The position numbers and the translations under genes were made by a program. 13,622 nt of DNA, taken from contig JAOAIA010000036.1 of assembly GCA_026414955.1 (NCBI GenBank), positions 1-13,622 of the forward strand. Direction: 5' to 3'. Below, in pieces: positions 12,657 through 13,622 of this stretch (positions are counted from its first letter, which is position 1; the number at the start of each line of letters is the position of its first letter). Under the pieces are notes generated by a model. It ran no database searches. It was not told where the DNA came from and saw only the letters and a program-made list of their open reading frames with translations. This DNA comes from Candidatus Bipolaricaulota bacterium. GTDB taxonomy: Bacteria; Bipolaricaulota; Bipolaricaulia; RBG-16-55-9; DRXL01.

Positions 12657-13622
12657 ACCAGAGAAAGTTCAGACAGCTCCTACGCCGAAGGTACAGCATA
12701 TCCCGCTGTGGAAGATCCGGGTGCGCCTGCTGTGGCGCAGCGTGCGCGATAGCTGGGCCATGTTCTCCGAGAGCAAGATCGGGCTGACAGGCTTCGCGAT
12801 CATCGTCTTTTTCGCTTTAGCAGGTCTCGCTTATCCGGTGCTGCAGGCAACCGTCTGGAACAGCCCGCGCTACGATCCCATCCTCGCTTCCCCTCCTCCT
12901 GTCGTGGGCGAGTGCATACCCGGCGAGAACTGCGCCCCCTTGCCGCCATCACCGGAGCATCTCTTGGGGACTGACCCTTACGGGCGCGATATCTTGAGCC
13001 AACTGCTCTACGGCGTGGGAACAGCCTTCGTGCTCGGCATCTTTGCCGCGCTCATCACCGTCGTGATCGGCACGGCGGTGGGCGCGATCTCGGCGTACTA
13101 TGGGGGCTTCGTGGACACGTTCTTCATGCGCTTGGCTGATATTATCTTGCTCTTCCCGTTGATCGCGTTTCTTATTGTCTTGAGTGGGCTGTACGCGTCG
13201 TTTAACTCCCAGATGGACTTCTGGACGCTCGCGATTATTTTGGGGATTTACAACGGCTTCGGCGCGATCACGATCGTTCTCAAATCGCAAGCCCTGGCGA
13301 TCACAGTGAAGCCGTACATCGAAGCTGCTAAAGTCGCCGGCGGCAGCAACGCCCATATCATCCTGCGCCATATCGTCCCTAATATTTTGCCCCTCTCGTT
13401 TCTCTACATGATGTTCACGGTGACGAGCGCGATCTTCTCCGAAGCCGTCTTGAGCTTCTTCGGCCTGGTGGACATCAAGATGAGCTGGGGGCTGATGATC
13501 AACGTGACGCGCGACGCCGGATACTTAGGGGCAACGACGATGATGAAATTCTGGTGGCTCTGGCTCCCCGCGGGGCTTTCGATTACTCTCTTGTGCGCGG
13601 CGTTCTATCTCGTCGGGCGCGG
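12649..13622 (+). CDS. ABC transporter permease, DppC/OppC family (partial, runs off the window)
   Basis: 324 codons are visible with no stop, starting at ATG 12649, which overlaps the end of the previous gene by 8 nt. The cytoplasmic N-terminus is followed by a helix at about 45-65. The periplasmic loop has the canonical LGTDPYGRDILSQLLYG at 106-122. The EAA loop at 225-245 (EAAKVAGGSNAHIILRHIVPN) is well kept. The later LSFFGLV-x-x-x-MSWGLMI segment (269-284) matches the family pattern. Only the last few residues, including the expected D-x-LDPR-type C-terminus, appear to be missing. Two cysteines (C89, C95) lie in a proline-rich extracytoplasmic loop. ATPase genes could follow beyond the window. 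Confidence 0.92.
   Translation, partial: MIKPEKVQTAPTPKVQHIPLWKIRVRLLWRSVRDSWAMFSESKIGLTGFAIIVFFALAGLAYPVLQATVWNSPRYDPILASPPPVVGECIPGENCAPLPPSPEHLLGTDPYGRDILSQLLYGVGTAFVLGIFAALITVVIGTAVGAISAYYGGFVDTFFMRLADIILLFPLIAFLIVLSGLYASFNSQMDFWTLAIILGIYNGFGAITIVLKSQALAITVKPYIEAAKVAGGSNAHIILRHIVPNILPLSFLYMMFTVTSAIFSEAVLSFFGLVDIKMSWGLMINVTRDAGYLGATTMMKFWWLWLPAGLSITLLCAAFYLVGR

Overview
The window is a stretch of bacterial chromosome with dense coding, short intergenic gaps and mid-50s GC by eye. It holds no tRNA, rRNA, CRISPR array, transposase or phage gene. Housekeeping genes (ribosomal protein L32, D-aminoacyl-tRNA deacylase, cofactor-independent phosphoglycerate mutase, a UbiE/MenG-type methyltransferase) sit between two clusters of oligopeptide-type ABC transporter genes. 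Several promoters match the sigma-70 consensus well, three of them with an extended -10 (TGn), and leaders are often very short; gpmI looks leaderless. This fits an uncultured, possibly thermophilic bacterial lineage. A candidate phylum such as Bipolaricaulota/Acetothermia is only an impression and cannot be established from this window.

Layout: 1-131 holds three hairpins and a promoter. 132-2263 (+) is a translationally coupled pair of DppB/DppC-like permeases with no binding protein or ATPase beside them in the window. 2267-3565 (-) is a probable operon read leftward: a small two-helix membrane protein of unknown function, dtd, and rpmF; an unusual inverted repeat array lies between dtd and rpmF. 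3662-6355 (+) holds gpmI, an Asp23/Gls24 family gene and ubiE/menG; the last contains an in-frame palindromic repeat insertion. 6381-7622 (-) encodes a secreted protein with seven FG-GAP/VCBS calcium-binding repeats. 7623-7871 is a divergent control region with two back-to-back promoters, a C10 tract, a palindrome over one predicted transcription start, and a 140-nt leader. 7872-11309 (+) is a two-gene operon: a secreted YVTN-like beta-propeller, then an unusually long (744 aa) family 5 substrate-binding protein carrying an inserted Ala/Val-rich segment. A terminator and a new promoter follow. 11460-13622 (+) is a second DppB/DppC-like permease pair, the last gene running off the window; its ATPase genes may lie beyond.

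The right half (6381-13622) reads as one export-and-import locus: two secreted beta-propeller proteins of different families are expressed divergently next to a peptide/oligosaccharide-type binding protein and its permeases. That a propeller assists substrate capture or presentation is inference. Other notable points are extra transmembrane segments in two permeases and short inverted repeats centred almost exactly on the predicted transcription start at three promoters.
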